28,112 nt of DNA from Tubiluchus corallicola (GCA_030141605.1 JAQGDQ010001309.1:20001-48112), one strand, 5' to 3'; shown: positions 1 through 10,954, numbered from the stretch's first letter. Numbers and translations: made by a program. The notes: generated by a model not told the origin, from the sequence alone.

Positions 1-880
1 ACTTGTTCTTTTCTCTAGCACACTACAAACAGTTTAAGTGACAACAGTAAAATGAACCCAACATACTGAGTGACTTGTTCTTTCCTCTAGCACACCACAA
101 ACAGTTTAAATGATAACAGTAAAATGAACCTAACATACTGAATGACTTGTTCTTTCCTCTAGCACACCACAAACAGTTTAAATGATAACAGTAAAATAAA
201 CCCACCATAGTGAGTGACTTGTTCTTTCCTCTAGCACACCACAAACAGTTTAAATGATAACAGTAAAATGAACCCAACATACTGAGTGACTTGTTCCTTC
301 CTCTAGCACACCACAAACAGTTTAAATGATAACAGTAAAATAAACCCACCATACCGAGTGACTTGTTCTTTCCTCTAGCACACCACAAACAGTTTAAATG
401 ATAACAGTAAAATGAACCCAACATACTGAGTGACTTGTTCTTTCCTCTAGATCACCACAAACAGTTTAAATGATAACAGTAAAATAAACCCAACATACTG
501 AGTGACTTGTTCTTTCCTTTAACACACCACAAACAGTTTAAGTGGTAACAGTAAAATGAACCCAACATAGTGAGTGACTTGTTCTTTCCTCTAGCACACC
601 ACAAACAGTTTAAGTGATAACAGTAAAATGAACCCAACATACTGAGTGACTTGTTCTTTCCTCTAGCAGACCACAAACAGTTTAAATGATAACAGTAAAA
701 TGAACCCAACATACTGAGTGACTTGTTCTTTCCTCTAGCACACCACAAACAGTTTAAATGATAACAGTAAAATGAACCTAACATACTGAGTGACTTGTTC
801 TTTCCTCTAGCACACCACAAACAGTTTAAATGATAACAGTAAAATAAGCTCAACATGCTAAGTGACTTGTCCCTTTCACA
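1..880. repeat. 72-bp minisatellite array (about 12 units, truncated at window edge)
   Basis: The motif TGACTTGTTC recurs every 72 bp from the first base to about 850, with a few per cent divergence between units. The period is a multiple of three, so the minus strand carries two open frames (23-424 and 452-886) of a 24-residue repeat containing FYCYHLNCLW. One point change in a single unit separates the two frames. I read these as by-products of the array and not as genes: there is no flanking unique coding sequence, and the frame stays open only because the period is divisible by three. The array probably continues to the left of the window. Confidence 0.95.
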
Positions 881-889
881 CATCAACCC

Positions 890-2371
890 AAAATAACATT
901 ACCTTTTGATGTAAAAATTAGTAGCAACTTTAGACTAACATTACCTTTAATGTAAAAATTAGTAGAAACTTTAGACTAACATTACCTTTAATGTAAAAAT
1001 TAGTAGAAACTTTAGACTAACATTACCTTTGATGTAAAAATTAGTAGAAACTTTAGACTAACATTACCTTTGATGTAAAAATTAGTAGAAACTTTAGACT
1101 AACATTACCTTTGATGTAAAAATTAGTAGAAACTTTAGACTAACATTACCTTTGATGTAAAAATTAGTAGAAACTTTAGACTAACATTACCTTTGATGTA
1201 AAAATTAGTAGAAACTTTAGACTAACATTACCTTTGATGTAAAAATTAGTAGAAACTTTAGACTAACATTACCTTTAATGTAAAAATTAGTAGAAACTTT
1301 AGACTAACATTACCTTTGATGTAAAAATTAGTAGAAACTTTAGACTAACATTACCTTTAATGTAAAAATTAGTAGAAACTTTAGACTAACATTACCTTTG
1401 ATGTAAAAATTAGTAGAAACTTTAGACTAACATTACCTTTGATGTAAAAATTAGTAGCAACTTTAGACTAACATTACCTTTAATGTAAAAATTAGTAGAA
1501 ACTTTAGGCTAACATTACCTTTGATGTAAAAATCAGTAGAAACTTTAGACTAACATTACCTTTGATGTAAAAATTAGTAGCAACTTTAGACTAACATTAC
1601 CTTTAATGTAAAAATTAGTAGAAACTTTAGACTAACATTACCTTTGATGTAAATATTAGTAGAAACTTTAGGCTAACATTACCTTTGATGTAAATATTAG
1701 TAGAAACTTTAGACTAACATTACCTTTGATGTAAATATTAGTAGAAACTTTAGGCTAAAATTACCTTTGATGTAAAAATTAGTAGAAACTTTAGACTAAC
1801 ATTACCTTTGATGTAAATATTAGTAGAAACTTTAGGCTAACATTACCTTTGATGTAAATATTATTAGAAACTTTAGACTAACATTACCTTTAATGTAAAA
1901 ATTAGTAGAAACTTTAGGCTAACATTACCTTTGATGTAAAAATCAGTAGGAACTTTAGACTAACATTACCTTTGATGTAAAAATTAGTAGCAACTTTAGA
2001 CTAACATTACCTTTAATGTAAAAATTAGTAGAAACTTTAGACTAACATTACCTTTGATGTAAATATTAGTAGAAACTTTAGGCTAACATTACCTTTGATG
2101 TAAATATTAGTAGAAACTTTAGACTAACATTACCTTTGATGTAAATATTAGTAGAAACTTTAGGCTAAAATTACCTTTGATGTAAAAATTAGTAGAAACT
2201 TTAGGCTAAAATTACCTTTGATGTAAATATTAGTAGAAACTTTAGGCTAACATTACCTTTGATGTAAATATTAGTAGAAACTTTAGACTAACATTACCTT
2301 TGATGTAAATATTAGTAGAAACTTTAGGCTAAAATTACCTTTGATGTAAAAATTAGTAGAAACTTTAGGCT
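890..2371. repeat. 41-bp minisatellite array (about 36 units)
   Basis: The unit begins AACATTACCTTTGATGTAAA and continues with ATTAGTAG and a CTTTAGACT end; successive GTAAAAATT motifs lie exactly 41 bp apart. Variants segregate (GATG or AATG, AAAATT or AATATT, GACT or GGCT). On the minus strand every unit has the string TACTAAT, a run of T, and then AAAG followed by GTAAT, which looks like a branch point plus a splice donor. The array starts within about 20 bp of the end of the 72-bp array and ends at 2371, inside an open reading frame of the minus-strand exon. Confidence 0.96.
1479..2298. repeat. 410-bp higher-order repeat (10 x 41 bp, two copies)
   Basis: Typing the 41-bp units by their variants gives the same ordered series of ten types twice, about 1479-1888 and 1889-2298. 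The diagnostic unit with AATCAGTAG sits at 1531 and again at 1941, exactly 410 bp apart. It is followed both times by a unit with GTAGCAAC, an AATG unit, and then alternating GGCT/GACT units with AATATT. Two further units follow before the unique sequence. The pattern shows that a ten-unit block was duplicated as a whole. Confidence 0.85.
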
Positions 2372-2549
2372 TGCTTTCACTTTCCTCACTCCAGAAGTGT
2401 CTGTCGGCTTTCCACATGCGAACAACGTCTCCGTCTTCTAGATTAGAAGCCAGTGTGAACACAACGAACCCGAAACCGGCAAAGACGACCAGCATAAGGA
2501 GTGAACTCGTACGAAAACTCATTTTCCTCCTTCGTCTCTTTTTCTGCAT
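2371..2549 (-). CDS. N-terminal exon of a putative type II (signal-anchor) membrane protein
   Basis: Read on the minus strand from ATG at 2549 (an alternative ATG is at 2522), the product starts with a basic stretch (MQKKRRRRK), then an uncharged segment of about 22 residues around LLMLVVFAGFGFVVF, then a hydrophilic stem (DGDVVRMWKADRHFW) ending in Ser/Glu-rich sequence. Basic tail, single helix and stem is the usual start of Golgi glycosyltransferases, sulfotransferases and kinases, but I do not recognise the family. The open frame runs into the 41-bp minisatellite and stops at about 2283. The exon therefore probably ends at a weak donor near 2385 (GTGAAA) or at the GTAAT motif of the first repeat unit. 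Later exons would lie to the left, outside the window. The gene identity is unknown and it may be a relic. Confidence 0.5.
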
Positions 2550-2970
2550 GTAACAAATTTTTTCAGCGTCGTCGTTTCAAACACCTAGACATACAAAAAG
2601 TAATTTACTTAAGTACCACTGTGACTGCAGAAATGGGAAAACCGTAAATCTGCTTTTTATTTAACAAGGAAATGCAGCTTTCACTCGTCATGGAAAAAAC
2701 TTTACAATTTGAATTTCAAATAAGTTAATGTTACAGGTATTATGAGTCACCAAACGAGTTAAAGACAGGCAATATCTGGTCTTGTTGGCCACTTTTTACA
2801 AAGTATCTTGAAGGGAAAAATAAATAATATTGAAATTTATATTTTGCTAACATTTAATTATCGATAATCTTTCAATATAAAATTCCATGTGAATTTTGAT
2901 TAGAACTACAAATAATTTTGATTCGATTCGAATTCGAAATCTGAAAATCTGAATCGTTTCGAAATCGAGA

Positions 2971-3528
2971 ATGTTAGATTTGATTCGACTGGAATTCAAA
3001 TTTTAACAAATGGACAGTGTTAGTGAGAAAGGAAGATTGCCAGAGACCTTAACATGGCTATAATGGTCAGCAGACGGCATGGCCGGATTATGACCTTTTG
3101 GGGCCCGCAGGATAACGAAATTATGGCGCCACCTTCTGACTCGCCTGCAATGGTCTTGAATATTTTATACTCGTGATGTATTTTAGCGATATTTACGTAC
3201 CTTGAAATAAACACACTGCAATTCCAAATTAGCAGACAATTCAACACAATCGTAATAAAAAAACAGATTTTTTTATCAGACGTTGCCAAAGCTTGAGTGG
3301 CCTAGGTTGTGCCCTATACTAGCCTATGTGATAATCCGGTCCCTAAAGAAGGTGCTATTTTGTACAGGTAAGATTATGAGTGCTCAATACTTATAGCACA
3401 AAAAAACACTCTATGCTATGAATTCGAAAATGTTAGATTTGATTCGACTGGAATTCAAATTTTAACAAATGGACAGTGTTAATGAGAAAGGAAGATTGCC
3501 AAAAACTATAACATGGCTGTAATGGTCA
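2971..3528. repeat. 99-bp direct repeat (2971-3069 and 3430-3528)
   Basis: Both copies begin ATGTTAGATTTGATTCGACT and end in TAATGGTCA, offset by 459 bp, with a handful of substitutions. The 360 bp between them hold the hAT-like remnant described separately. The arrangement suggests a local duplication around, or together with, a transposon insertion. Confidence 0.85.
3078..3345. mobile_element. hAT-like non-autonomous element remnant
   Basis: GGCCGGATTAT at 3081-3091 is matched in inverse orientation by ATAATCCGGTCC at 3331-3342. The left end continues with a GC-rich TTTTGGGGCCC stretch. Many hAT MITEs carry a GCCGGATTA motif near the terminus, which is the basis for the superfamily call. 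No clear 8-bp target duplication was found and the outer ends are uncertain. Short minus-strand open frames inside it look non-coding. Confidence 0.35.
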
Positions 3529-3595
3529 AAACTAATTATTAGGTAACGATTAGACAACCAGCAATTAACGTTGTTTTGCATTAATTCCTAGCAAC

Positions 3596-3649
3596 TGTGT
3601 GTGTGCGTGCGTGTGGGGTGTGTGCGTGCGGGTGCATGCGTGTGTGTGA
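3596..3649. repeat. (GT)n/(GC)n-type microsatellite
   Basis: This is an imperfect alternating GT/GC stretch of about 54 bp and could adopt Z-DNA. No gene lies next to it. Confidence 0.85.
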
Positions 3650-4976
3650 TCATACAGACTTACATTATCTTAAAGAAATGTAGTTTAATAAGTGATACCT
3701 CAAATAAACACTTAAACAGTACACTTAATCGTTTATATACTGAATAATTATGAATAATTAAAGCAAAATAGTTCAAAAAATAAATTACTCGAGGAGGAAA
3801 ATAATTAATATAGTAAGTAATGAGAAACATTTAAACAATATTAAATTTAACAATTATTAAGCATGTATGTTTAATGATTTATTAAATAATCGCAGAAGCT
3901 TCTAGATTTGCACAATTTCTAAGACAGAAACAGAAATAAGTCATAGTTACTTACTTACAGATTAAAACATTTATACAAAAAAATGTGTCCACTGAATAAA
4001 AGAATGAAATCCGTTAAACTAATCTTAACTGTTTATTCATAACTATCACAACAACTTTCATCTATTACAAACGAACAAAAGTGAATAGAATAAACAGCAG
4101 AAGCAAAGAACAAAACTGTATCAAGTTTTAAAGAATTAAAAAACATACACTGCTCATGATTTTTGGCGGCTGATTCTATTTCAGCCAAAGATTTAATTAT
4201 CAGCTGTATACTTACACAAAACAAACAAACAATCTATTGCTAAATTCGTTTTAGGGTAATCTTAATGTCTCACATGTTGCAGGTGAGCATAGTGGTCTAG
4301 TCTCACAAACTTCTCATACAGCTAGAGAGATTGCTAGGAAACCCACCAAGCAAGCACTAAAGACAGTTCCGTACTGTTCTCTTTAATCAAATATAAAAAC
4401 TAGTTCAGTATCGGAGTGACGGTCGGGATTTCATTTCAGGCGAATTATTTCCCAAAAAAGTGAAAATAACCACATTGTATTAAAAAAATACTTATATATC
4501 AAACTGGCCGAAGTCTTTCAAGTTTCAACATCAAAGACGTAATTAACACAGTAGAAAGTTTCCGCTACAATCACAGAACACTTGTGGGAGCGGAAGTGAC
4601 ATCGTCCTACGGTCACGAAGATCATAGATTAGAAACATTTGTACTCTAGAGTACATTTGTCAAACACAAGCTGACTGTAGATTATTTACAGTCAGCGTCG
4701 ACAGTTTCGGTACAATTTCTGCATAATCATAGCACCGCGTGTGCACTCAAGTTTGTAAATGTCAGTTTTGTCTCATCTGGTGACGTCTAAAGAATTTGAA
4801 TTTAAATCATTTAAATTCTTGAAAAATTTATCCACGGGACAGTAGTAAAATGTACAGAGCATGATTCTGACTGTGACCGTAATGACGTCATTTCAGAATT
4901 AGAATTTTTCCGTTTGACACTAGCGGAAACTTTCCAGTGAAACATATTATACAGTAATATGATATTAGAGCCCGAG
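3650..4976. other. Non-coding stretch without recognisable feature
   Basis: AT-rich sequence. The small minus-strand open frame at 4033-4224 has no recognisable domain and no convincing splice context, so I regard it as chance. Nothing else could be supported. Confidence 0.5.
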
Positions 4977-4994
4977 GTTTTCGTTAACTGCAAA

Positions 4995-5294
4995 CCTAGC
5001 CACTGGGGGGGGGGGGGGGGTTTAGGCAAGCCAGCCCAACTCAGTGCCGGTCCCAAGCCCGGATAAATAGGGAGGGTTAGGGTCGGGAAGGGCATCCGTT
5101 TGTAAAAACTGCGCCAAAACCTTCTATGAATGAGTCCGATGATATGGACACCTGAAAAGAAGAGTCGGTGAAGATCTTGTGCGAATTGAAGACATAAATG
5201 AAGAGACAGTCAACAACAGGAATGTGTGGAGAAGGCTCATTCACAACGGCGACCCTGAATAGGGAAAAGCTGGGAAGAAGAAGAAGAAGAAGAA
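4995..5294 (+). mobile_element. Short retroposon (RTE-type LINE 3' end or SINE) with 18-bp target-site duplication
   Basis: The insert is flanked by a perfect duplication, GTTTTCGTTAACTGCAAA, at 4977-4994 and 5295-5312. It contains a 15-16-nt G run, then a segment with GGTCCCAAGCCCGGATAAAT and GGGAAGGGCATCCG, which I recall as typical of the 3' regions of RTE-like elements in animals. It ends in an (AAG)n tail; just before the tail a frame reads RRLIHNGDPE then stop, like the C-terminus of an RTE polyprotein. A 300-bp body with a simple-repeat tail and a long target duplication means target-primed reverse transcription. It is either a 5'-truncated LINE or a SINE borrowing that tail. The intact duplication suggests a fairly recent insertion. 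Confidence 0.85.
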
Positions 5295-5357
5295 GTTTTC
5301 GTTAACTGCAAATTACAGGGGTACCCAAGACCTCAAGCAACACATCAAATTTAGTCT

Positions 5358-5606
5358 TTAGATCAGCCATTTGTCATTTGTAGTCTTGCTGGGTTGTTCA
5401 GATGGTGGCTTAGCATAATAATATGTGGCGTAATCAACATTGCATCCAGCACAAGTGTGAAGCATTTCCAAAGTACTTTTCCCACCAACTGGCTTTACAA
5501 CTAAAGCTAGTCTAAGACCGTCTAAGTCTGTCCTGGTTGAACACAACTTTCTGTGCCTCACCCAAAATCTCCATGTAACCTGCTTTCTCTCAGCGGCCAT
5601 ATTCTC
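5358..5606 (-). CDS. Possible 3'-terminal exon or small ORF, unknown product
   Basis: On the minus strand a good acceptor-like sequence (TTACACTTTCTTCAG) precedes an ATG in favourable context (AATATGG, ATG at 5600). An 80-residue frame then runs to a stop at 5358: basic at the start (WRFWVRHRKL), with HTCAGCNVDYATYYYAKPP in the second half. It lies about 100 bp downstream of the acidic ORF on the same strand. It could be a last exon that replaces the acidic tail by splicing, or an independent small protein. I do not recognise the sequence. The case rests only on the splice-like border and uninterrupted frame. Confidence 0.3.
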   Translation of the reverse strand, partial: ENMAAERKQVTWRFWVRHRKLCSTRTDLDGLRLALVVKPVGGKSTLEMLHTCAGCNVDYATYYYAKPPSEQPSKTTNDKWLI

Positions 5607-5701
5607 CTGAAGAAAGTGTAACCAGCATCGAATCTCACATCAGCGATGGTCTTAAGGGTCCATCAGCACATTTCCTTACGGAGTCTTTAACAACTTGATG
5701 A

Positions 5702-5920
5702 TTAATCCTCGTTATAGTAAGGACACCATTCGATGTCGTCGTCGTCATCGTCGTCATCAGAGCCCCATCTTTCCAACAAATCTACGAAGCGCTCAGGCAC
5801 GGCGACGTCACGGTCTTCCTCAGATTCAGATGTACTGCTTTCGTGGCTGGATTCACATACGAACTCCTCTATGGAAGATGAGAAATTATTATCACCGACC
5901 ACATCATCATCATCGTCGAG

Positions 5921-5955
<35 letters not shown>

Positions 5956-6571
5956 TATTCTCTGCCCCAGGTTGCCATGAATCATCAGAATTTTCGTCTC
6001 CTGAGCCATTCTTATTGGCTTGATGCAAAGCTTCCAACCAATAGGGAATCACTCTCATACCGTATTTGTTTGTCAGTGTCGAAATTTCTTCAACAGGCGC
6101 ATGAGCTGCATCATTCTCATTGTCGTCACCTTCACTATTTTCACTTTGCAAAACACTTTCATTCACATGATCTTCGTCACTATCAGAATGCTCGTCTTCT
6201 TTAATGTCAATTTCAACAACCGCACTTTTGCAAAGTTCAACGCCTTCACGATTGTCGCTTCCTGCGCTTGTAACGCGTTCCGCGCTTCGAGTTTCACTGG
6301 ATTTAGCTAATTGTTCAAATAACTGCTGATGCTGAATTTCACCATCATTATCCATTTGTTTTGCACTCGCATTCTCTACGCAAGCTTCACTAACTGTTGC
6401 GACTTCTTTTTCCAGAAGAGATATGCTTGCCTTGGTACTTGGAACACAGTCACCACACGGAGGCGAATCTTTATCGGTGCCGCATTTCGTTTTCATGCAC
6501 TTCCGTCCCACATAATGTTCTTCAAGGACCTCTTCTGAGGTACGTTTAGCACCAGAACCATTTGCACTCAT
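5702..6571 (-). CDS. Intronless ORF for a 289-residue, highly acidic Asp-rich protein
   Basis: The frame starts at ATG 6571 (context GACATGA) and stops with TAA at 5702-5704. The N-terminal 40 residues hold a Cys cluster (KCMKTKCG then PPCGDC). Residues of about 100-160 are Glu/Asp/Ser-rich, and a more ordered island reads KYGMRVIPYWLEALHQANK. Two Asp tracts follow, one of about 16 residues broken by a Leu and a second of eight, and the protein ends IEWCPYYNED. The first tract is almost pure GAT and looks like an expanded microsatellite. The second mixes GAC and GAT, which suggests selection on the amino acid. Acidic tails of this kind occur in histone chaperones, nucleolar proteins and mineral-binding proteins, but I see no diagnostic domain. 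Plus-strand Ser/His-rich frames over the same bases are shadows. Confidence 0.6.
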
Positions 6572-7939
6572 GTCACAAACAAACGCAATGAAGCCAATGC
6601 TGTTAAATCGGTAGCATGATGTGTCAGATGCTCATCAAAAGTAGCCAAGTTTCGTTTTTTGAAACAACTGTTATTTCAGCTCAGCAACAATTATTTATAA
6701 GAGTTATAATGTTCACACGGTAACCACGGTAACCACATACATGAATACACCAGAACTGCAGCAAACCAATGATGACTTGACGCCTGCAAATTAAAGACAT
6801 GGCAGCATAAAAACTGATGTTTTCACGATATTTTGTATTATATACGAAACAAAAACTCTATCTGATACGGGTAAGTATAAGGCGCCTAACCCTTATAAAA
6901 TTAATAAAAGCAGAAATAAAAAAAGCAATACGGTTAGCGCAGAAGAATCCGAAGAGACAGCGATCGGAATGCAAGTAAAAACAGCGTCAATTTCCTTTTT
7001 GGGGAAAATTTTTGTAAAAGCAAAGCTTGTAAACTATTTTTGCAATTTCCACGGAGGTTTAAGTTATTCACTTCAGAATTGCACAGCAGTAAATTCAATT
7101 ACGGTTTCATGACAAAGGGGAAGCACAATATTCACATTTTTGGCATTCTTACCATGTCTTTAATATTCGGCAGTGTCATCAGTAGTATGTTTCGTTGTGT
7201 GTGCATCGATTCTATGTTATTTGAAGGAGCAAAATCTGATGCAGAGATATGATGTGGATACAAATGAAGCACATTATAGTCACACCCAAGTATGGCATTT
7301 ACAGACTTAAATCTCGTCTCAACCAAATTTTATCTATTTAAAGACAGCACATCATTCGAACGTCATGATAGTGTCAGAAATGGGATTTCGATAGTAACAA
7401 GCATTTTTATAGTTTCGCTGTGCGCATGTGCAGTAGCTGTAGGCCAAAGGTTAAGTTTTAACTACACAGCAATGCGTTTTAATACAATCGTCACGTGATG
7501 TGTGGGTAAAGCAAAGCCATATGCCTTATCATTTCACAACTGGGAAAAATGTAGATCTTACAACAGCACTAAATTGAATTCTAGAGGAGTTATCTAGTAT
7601 GGAGACTCTAGATAACCATACACAATTTTCTGTATATATATATATACATAAATGAGGCATTGTAATAACCGGATTCACTGTGAATTGCTCATTAGTATTT
7701 AATTTATCTAGTATTTAAATAAATGAAATGCAATATCTACTTGAGTAGCATCAGTGAGATTATTAGTGAATTTAATTTACACATAATGGAAAAACTTATT
7801 AGAAATAACAGAGTTAGCTCAACTACGAGGATTTCAACTTAAATGGAAGGAAAATAGTAGTTATAAATTATAGTTAGCTTAGTAAAAATTTACACTACTT
7901 TTAGCATATCATAGATCTACAAAGATGAATACTGAGATA
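6572..7939. other. Intergenic region upstream of the acidic ORF
   Basis: No gene could be supported. Small structures seen are a tandem GGTAACCAC pair near 6718-6736, an inverted repeat TTATCTAG/CTAGATAA around 7588-7616, and a short (TA)n run near 7632-7647. Open frames of 64-70 residues at 7040-7252, 7132-7326 and 7292-7498 overlap on opposite strands, lack domains and are probably chance. A promoter for the acidic gene should lie at the left end, but no TATA box is obvious. Confidence 0.5.
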
Positions 7940-8250
7940 TCAATTTTCTTTATATTTACTGATAAGATAATAAATTGATTTGTTTTTAATTTCTTGGGGA
8001 ATAGAGTTCCAGATATGGGGGTCTTGATAATTAAGAGAACACTGGGCTTTGATCGTTGGAGGCAAAACGAGTTATATATACGTTATTTTTAAAATTTTCA
8101 TAGGAGAGAGTTGCATGTTCTCTGAGACCAGCAAAGCAAATAGTCTTAACAATTATATTTTGATAAACAGTAAGATTTCGCATTGTAGTTTTTCTGGCAG
8201 ATCCCCATGTAGGTATCCCAGACTCTAAATAAGGGAATACTGGACCATAG
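7940..8250 (-). mobile_element. LINE reverse-transcriptase C-terminal fragment (degenerate)
   Basis: On the minus strand, from about 8250 down to 8090, one frame reads YYGPVFPYLESGIPTWG, then RKTTMRNLTVYQNIIVKTIC and REHATLSYEN. That is the thumb-region pattern of Jockey/CR1-type LINEs: a Y-PYLEYG-I-WG-like motif, then LQKK-like, then REHT-like. After a frameshift a second frame reads QDPHIWNSIPQEIKN and ends with TGA at 7940-7942, matching the usual LINE end (a 'G--LWN-LP-E-K' motif). The rest of the element is missing and the frame is broken, so this is a dead 5'-truncated copy. Confidence 0.7.
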
Positions 8251-9814
8251 TATACTAATTTCTATATATCTATCTGGAAAACGACAGAAATATATTAAGA
8301 TGTTTGCAATACAGCTAGTATTTTTCTTCAGTTTGTCTATATAATATTTGCAAAATATAATTACAATGAAAATGTTTAAGAACTCAGAGATAACGCCTCT
8401 ATGTCTATGTCTCCATCTTGCCGGGTTGTCACAGCGAAAGTCAATGGTCGCTAACGCATTGGTTGAGTTTGGTTCAATTCAATTTGTTGTTGCATTTTTA
8501 TATACTGTATATACAAGGCGTCTCAGAAGTCGCTATACACTTTGATTTCTAATTTTCTTTTTAAATTTTTCTCCGATCTCAGCAAGCTGAAAGGGGGCAT
8601 TTGACAATGTATTTATTTATTTTTTTATTGGAACACCGTTAATTGCTATCACGATGATAGTAATGTGAGAAGTGAGGTACAAAATCATCTTGGCACGAAG
8701 TCCTTCGATCAACAACTGAAGTTTGTGGGATATTCAGAGTACCATATGAACCACACTGTATTTTGGGAAATCTATGCTTGGAAAACTGAGTAACGCTGTC
8801 GTCTATAACCTTTGCTTGTTAGTATGTATAGTCTCACTGGTTATTATACGCTTCATCATAATCTCATTGGCATGTAAATACTAATATCATTCTATTAGCG
8901 TGTGATATGTAACTCTAATATATCAGTCTATTACCTTAGCTAAAATTAATGGTTAAAGTGGGATTGTTATTGATTATAATTATATTTAATAAAGAAAATA
9001 TTTTGTGACTCTTTTGCTATGTAATACCAATACAGATGCATTTTTGCATGTTTGCTTGTTTATTTTTGTTTTATGCTTTTTAATCAAAAAGGTATCAGAC
9101 GAATAAATTCAGGATTGTTTGGCTTTGGCACAGATCTGTTTCCTACTGAGCACAGTGTAGTTTTATTATAGACATGAATTGGATCAAAATAACATTATGT
9201 GCTTTCCATTTGTGTCCTTTTTTCTTATGTTATTTTTTCTCTGCCATTTTGACCATGCCATTTTCACCAGTGCCATTTTGACCTGAGTCTTTTTTGCTGC
9301 ACACCCATTGAAAATGGTAACGAAAATAGTAAAGCTTACTAGTGTGCGATAGCTCTTTCCAGATTTTCATTTAATTTGAGCAAAAAAGACTGCCCAAATG
9401 TTATATTTGACCTGTATCAACCTTCAAACAATTTACTTTGTTTACTAAAAATTGGGAAAGTGTAAAGCGTATAGTGACTTCTGAGATACTCTGCATTTTG
9501 TTCCATTGTACTTGTTCAACTTTTTCAAGTTTTTAGGCAGTTTTCATTAGCAATGCTTTCACAGGAATCCAAAATCAGTATGGTATAGGTCCTGGTAAGA
9601 AATTATTGTACAGGATTCAGTGAAAATGTGAAGCTTAATATTTAAGATTATACTGTATTTGTGGGAGTAGAGCTGCATTAAGGAAATCATGCCACCTAGT
9701 AAGCCACTATCTCAGATTACGTCAGCACATCCCAAATCCAAAAAGATCATGCGAGAGTGTACTGTTTAAGATGACAGGATGCTTAGATGAGGGACTTGCA
9801 ATTTAGGCACCGGG
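8251..9814. other. Non-coding stretch, nothing recognisable
   Basis: AT-rich sequence with stop codons in all frames. A short imperfect triplication of GCCATTTTGACC lies near 9242-9285. No splice-consistent exon or transposon termini were found. Confidence 0.5.
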
Positions 9815-9829
9815 TGAGAGATAGATAGG

Positions 9830-9927
<98 letters not shown>

Positions 9928-9930
9928 AGA
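9815..9930. repeat. (GA)n microsatellite
   Basis: A nearly pure GA/AG dinucleotide run of about 100 bp, ending in a short G run. A polypurine tract of this length can form triplex (H-DNA). Confidence 0.95.
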
Positions 9931-10599
9931 GATCTAAGCTGTTCAAGAAAACCCAAGATGCTAAAACTGAGAGACAGTTTTACCTAGGCCGAAAGTGTGA
10001 AGTTTTATTTCTCAGCCACTACGATAAATTATTACAAAATAGAGGAAAGGATTTAAGCAGTTTGAAGCCTAGAGAGAATTGAGAACACTTTACAGTGTGC
10101 TATTTATACATGCATAAAAGCGTTAACGTTTCGATAAGTAACTTGAGCTGCAAATAGAACCAGGATGTCTTGGAGGAGGAACAAGTACCATCAAGTAATC
10201 AAAGTAACCGATCAAAGTGGATATACTATAAAATCGCAGGAATCACATATAACCCTCACCTGTTCGTACAGAATGGTTGAAATTAAAATACCTCGCCTTT
10301 AAAGGTTTCCACGAATAAACAACTGGTACGCCTGCAGAGCCAGGTAAACTTAAACACACCAAAATTTTAATACATTTTCCACCTTTTCTTTAAATTATTG
10401 TAAAATTTTGTTTTCTACTTGTAAAGATGGTGTAACCGGTTTCCTGCCTTTCAACTTGTGAGAGGCGGCTGGCAGTAAAAGAGTGGTCTAGCTTACGGTT
10501 TTTCACCTCTGTGATATATGATGCCTTTTCAAGCTTTTGTTTTACTAATACTAAAGCTTTTTTGAACATTTTTAATTAGGCAGAGAAGATAAATTTATT

Positions 10600-10871
10600 A
10601 GATTAATAGTTTGTGATGAAATAGATTAATAATTGATGAAATATACTCGTGACTGTGTTTAATTCTTCCATATTATTTAATAAAGGTACTGTGACTATTA
10701 CTATATTAGTTTCATACGTCTAGTAGTACTAGCTTAATCTGGTGGTGGTAAATAAATACGTGTTCATACGTAAACATAATTACAGTTCAAGATGTTGTAT
10801 TTAGTTTGATGAAATTTACCCCTGACTGTGTTTATTTCTTCCATACTATTTAATGAAGGTACTGTGACTAA
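10600..10871. repeat. Short direct repeat (about 70 bp, two copies)
   Basis: The segment near 10635-10697 (GACTGTGTTTAATTCTTCCA then AAGGTACTGTGACTA) recurs near 10815-10871 with small changes. The spacer is about 110 bp. No element type can be assigned. Confidence 0.7.
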
Positions 10872-10954
10872 GGAACTGTTTACCTTGACAGCATTGAATC
10901 TTAGTCTGATCAATGGCTGTTTCAGTTGAAACCTGTTAAGTATGTTAAACAGAC

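Noticed and set aside
23-886. Two minus-strand ORFs of 133 and 144 codons with a 24-residue repeat
   Set aside because: The 72-bp period is divisible by three, so an open frame is expected from the array; there is no unique coding flank.
1-2371. CRISPR-like array
   Set aside because: Units are contiguous with no unique spacers, the context is eukaryotic and no cas gene is present.
5695-6310. Plus-strand Ser-rich and His-rich ORFs
   Set aside because: Shadow frames of the GAT/GAC-rich minus-strand acidic ORF.
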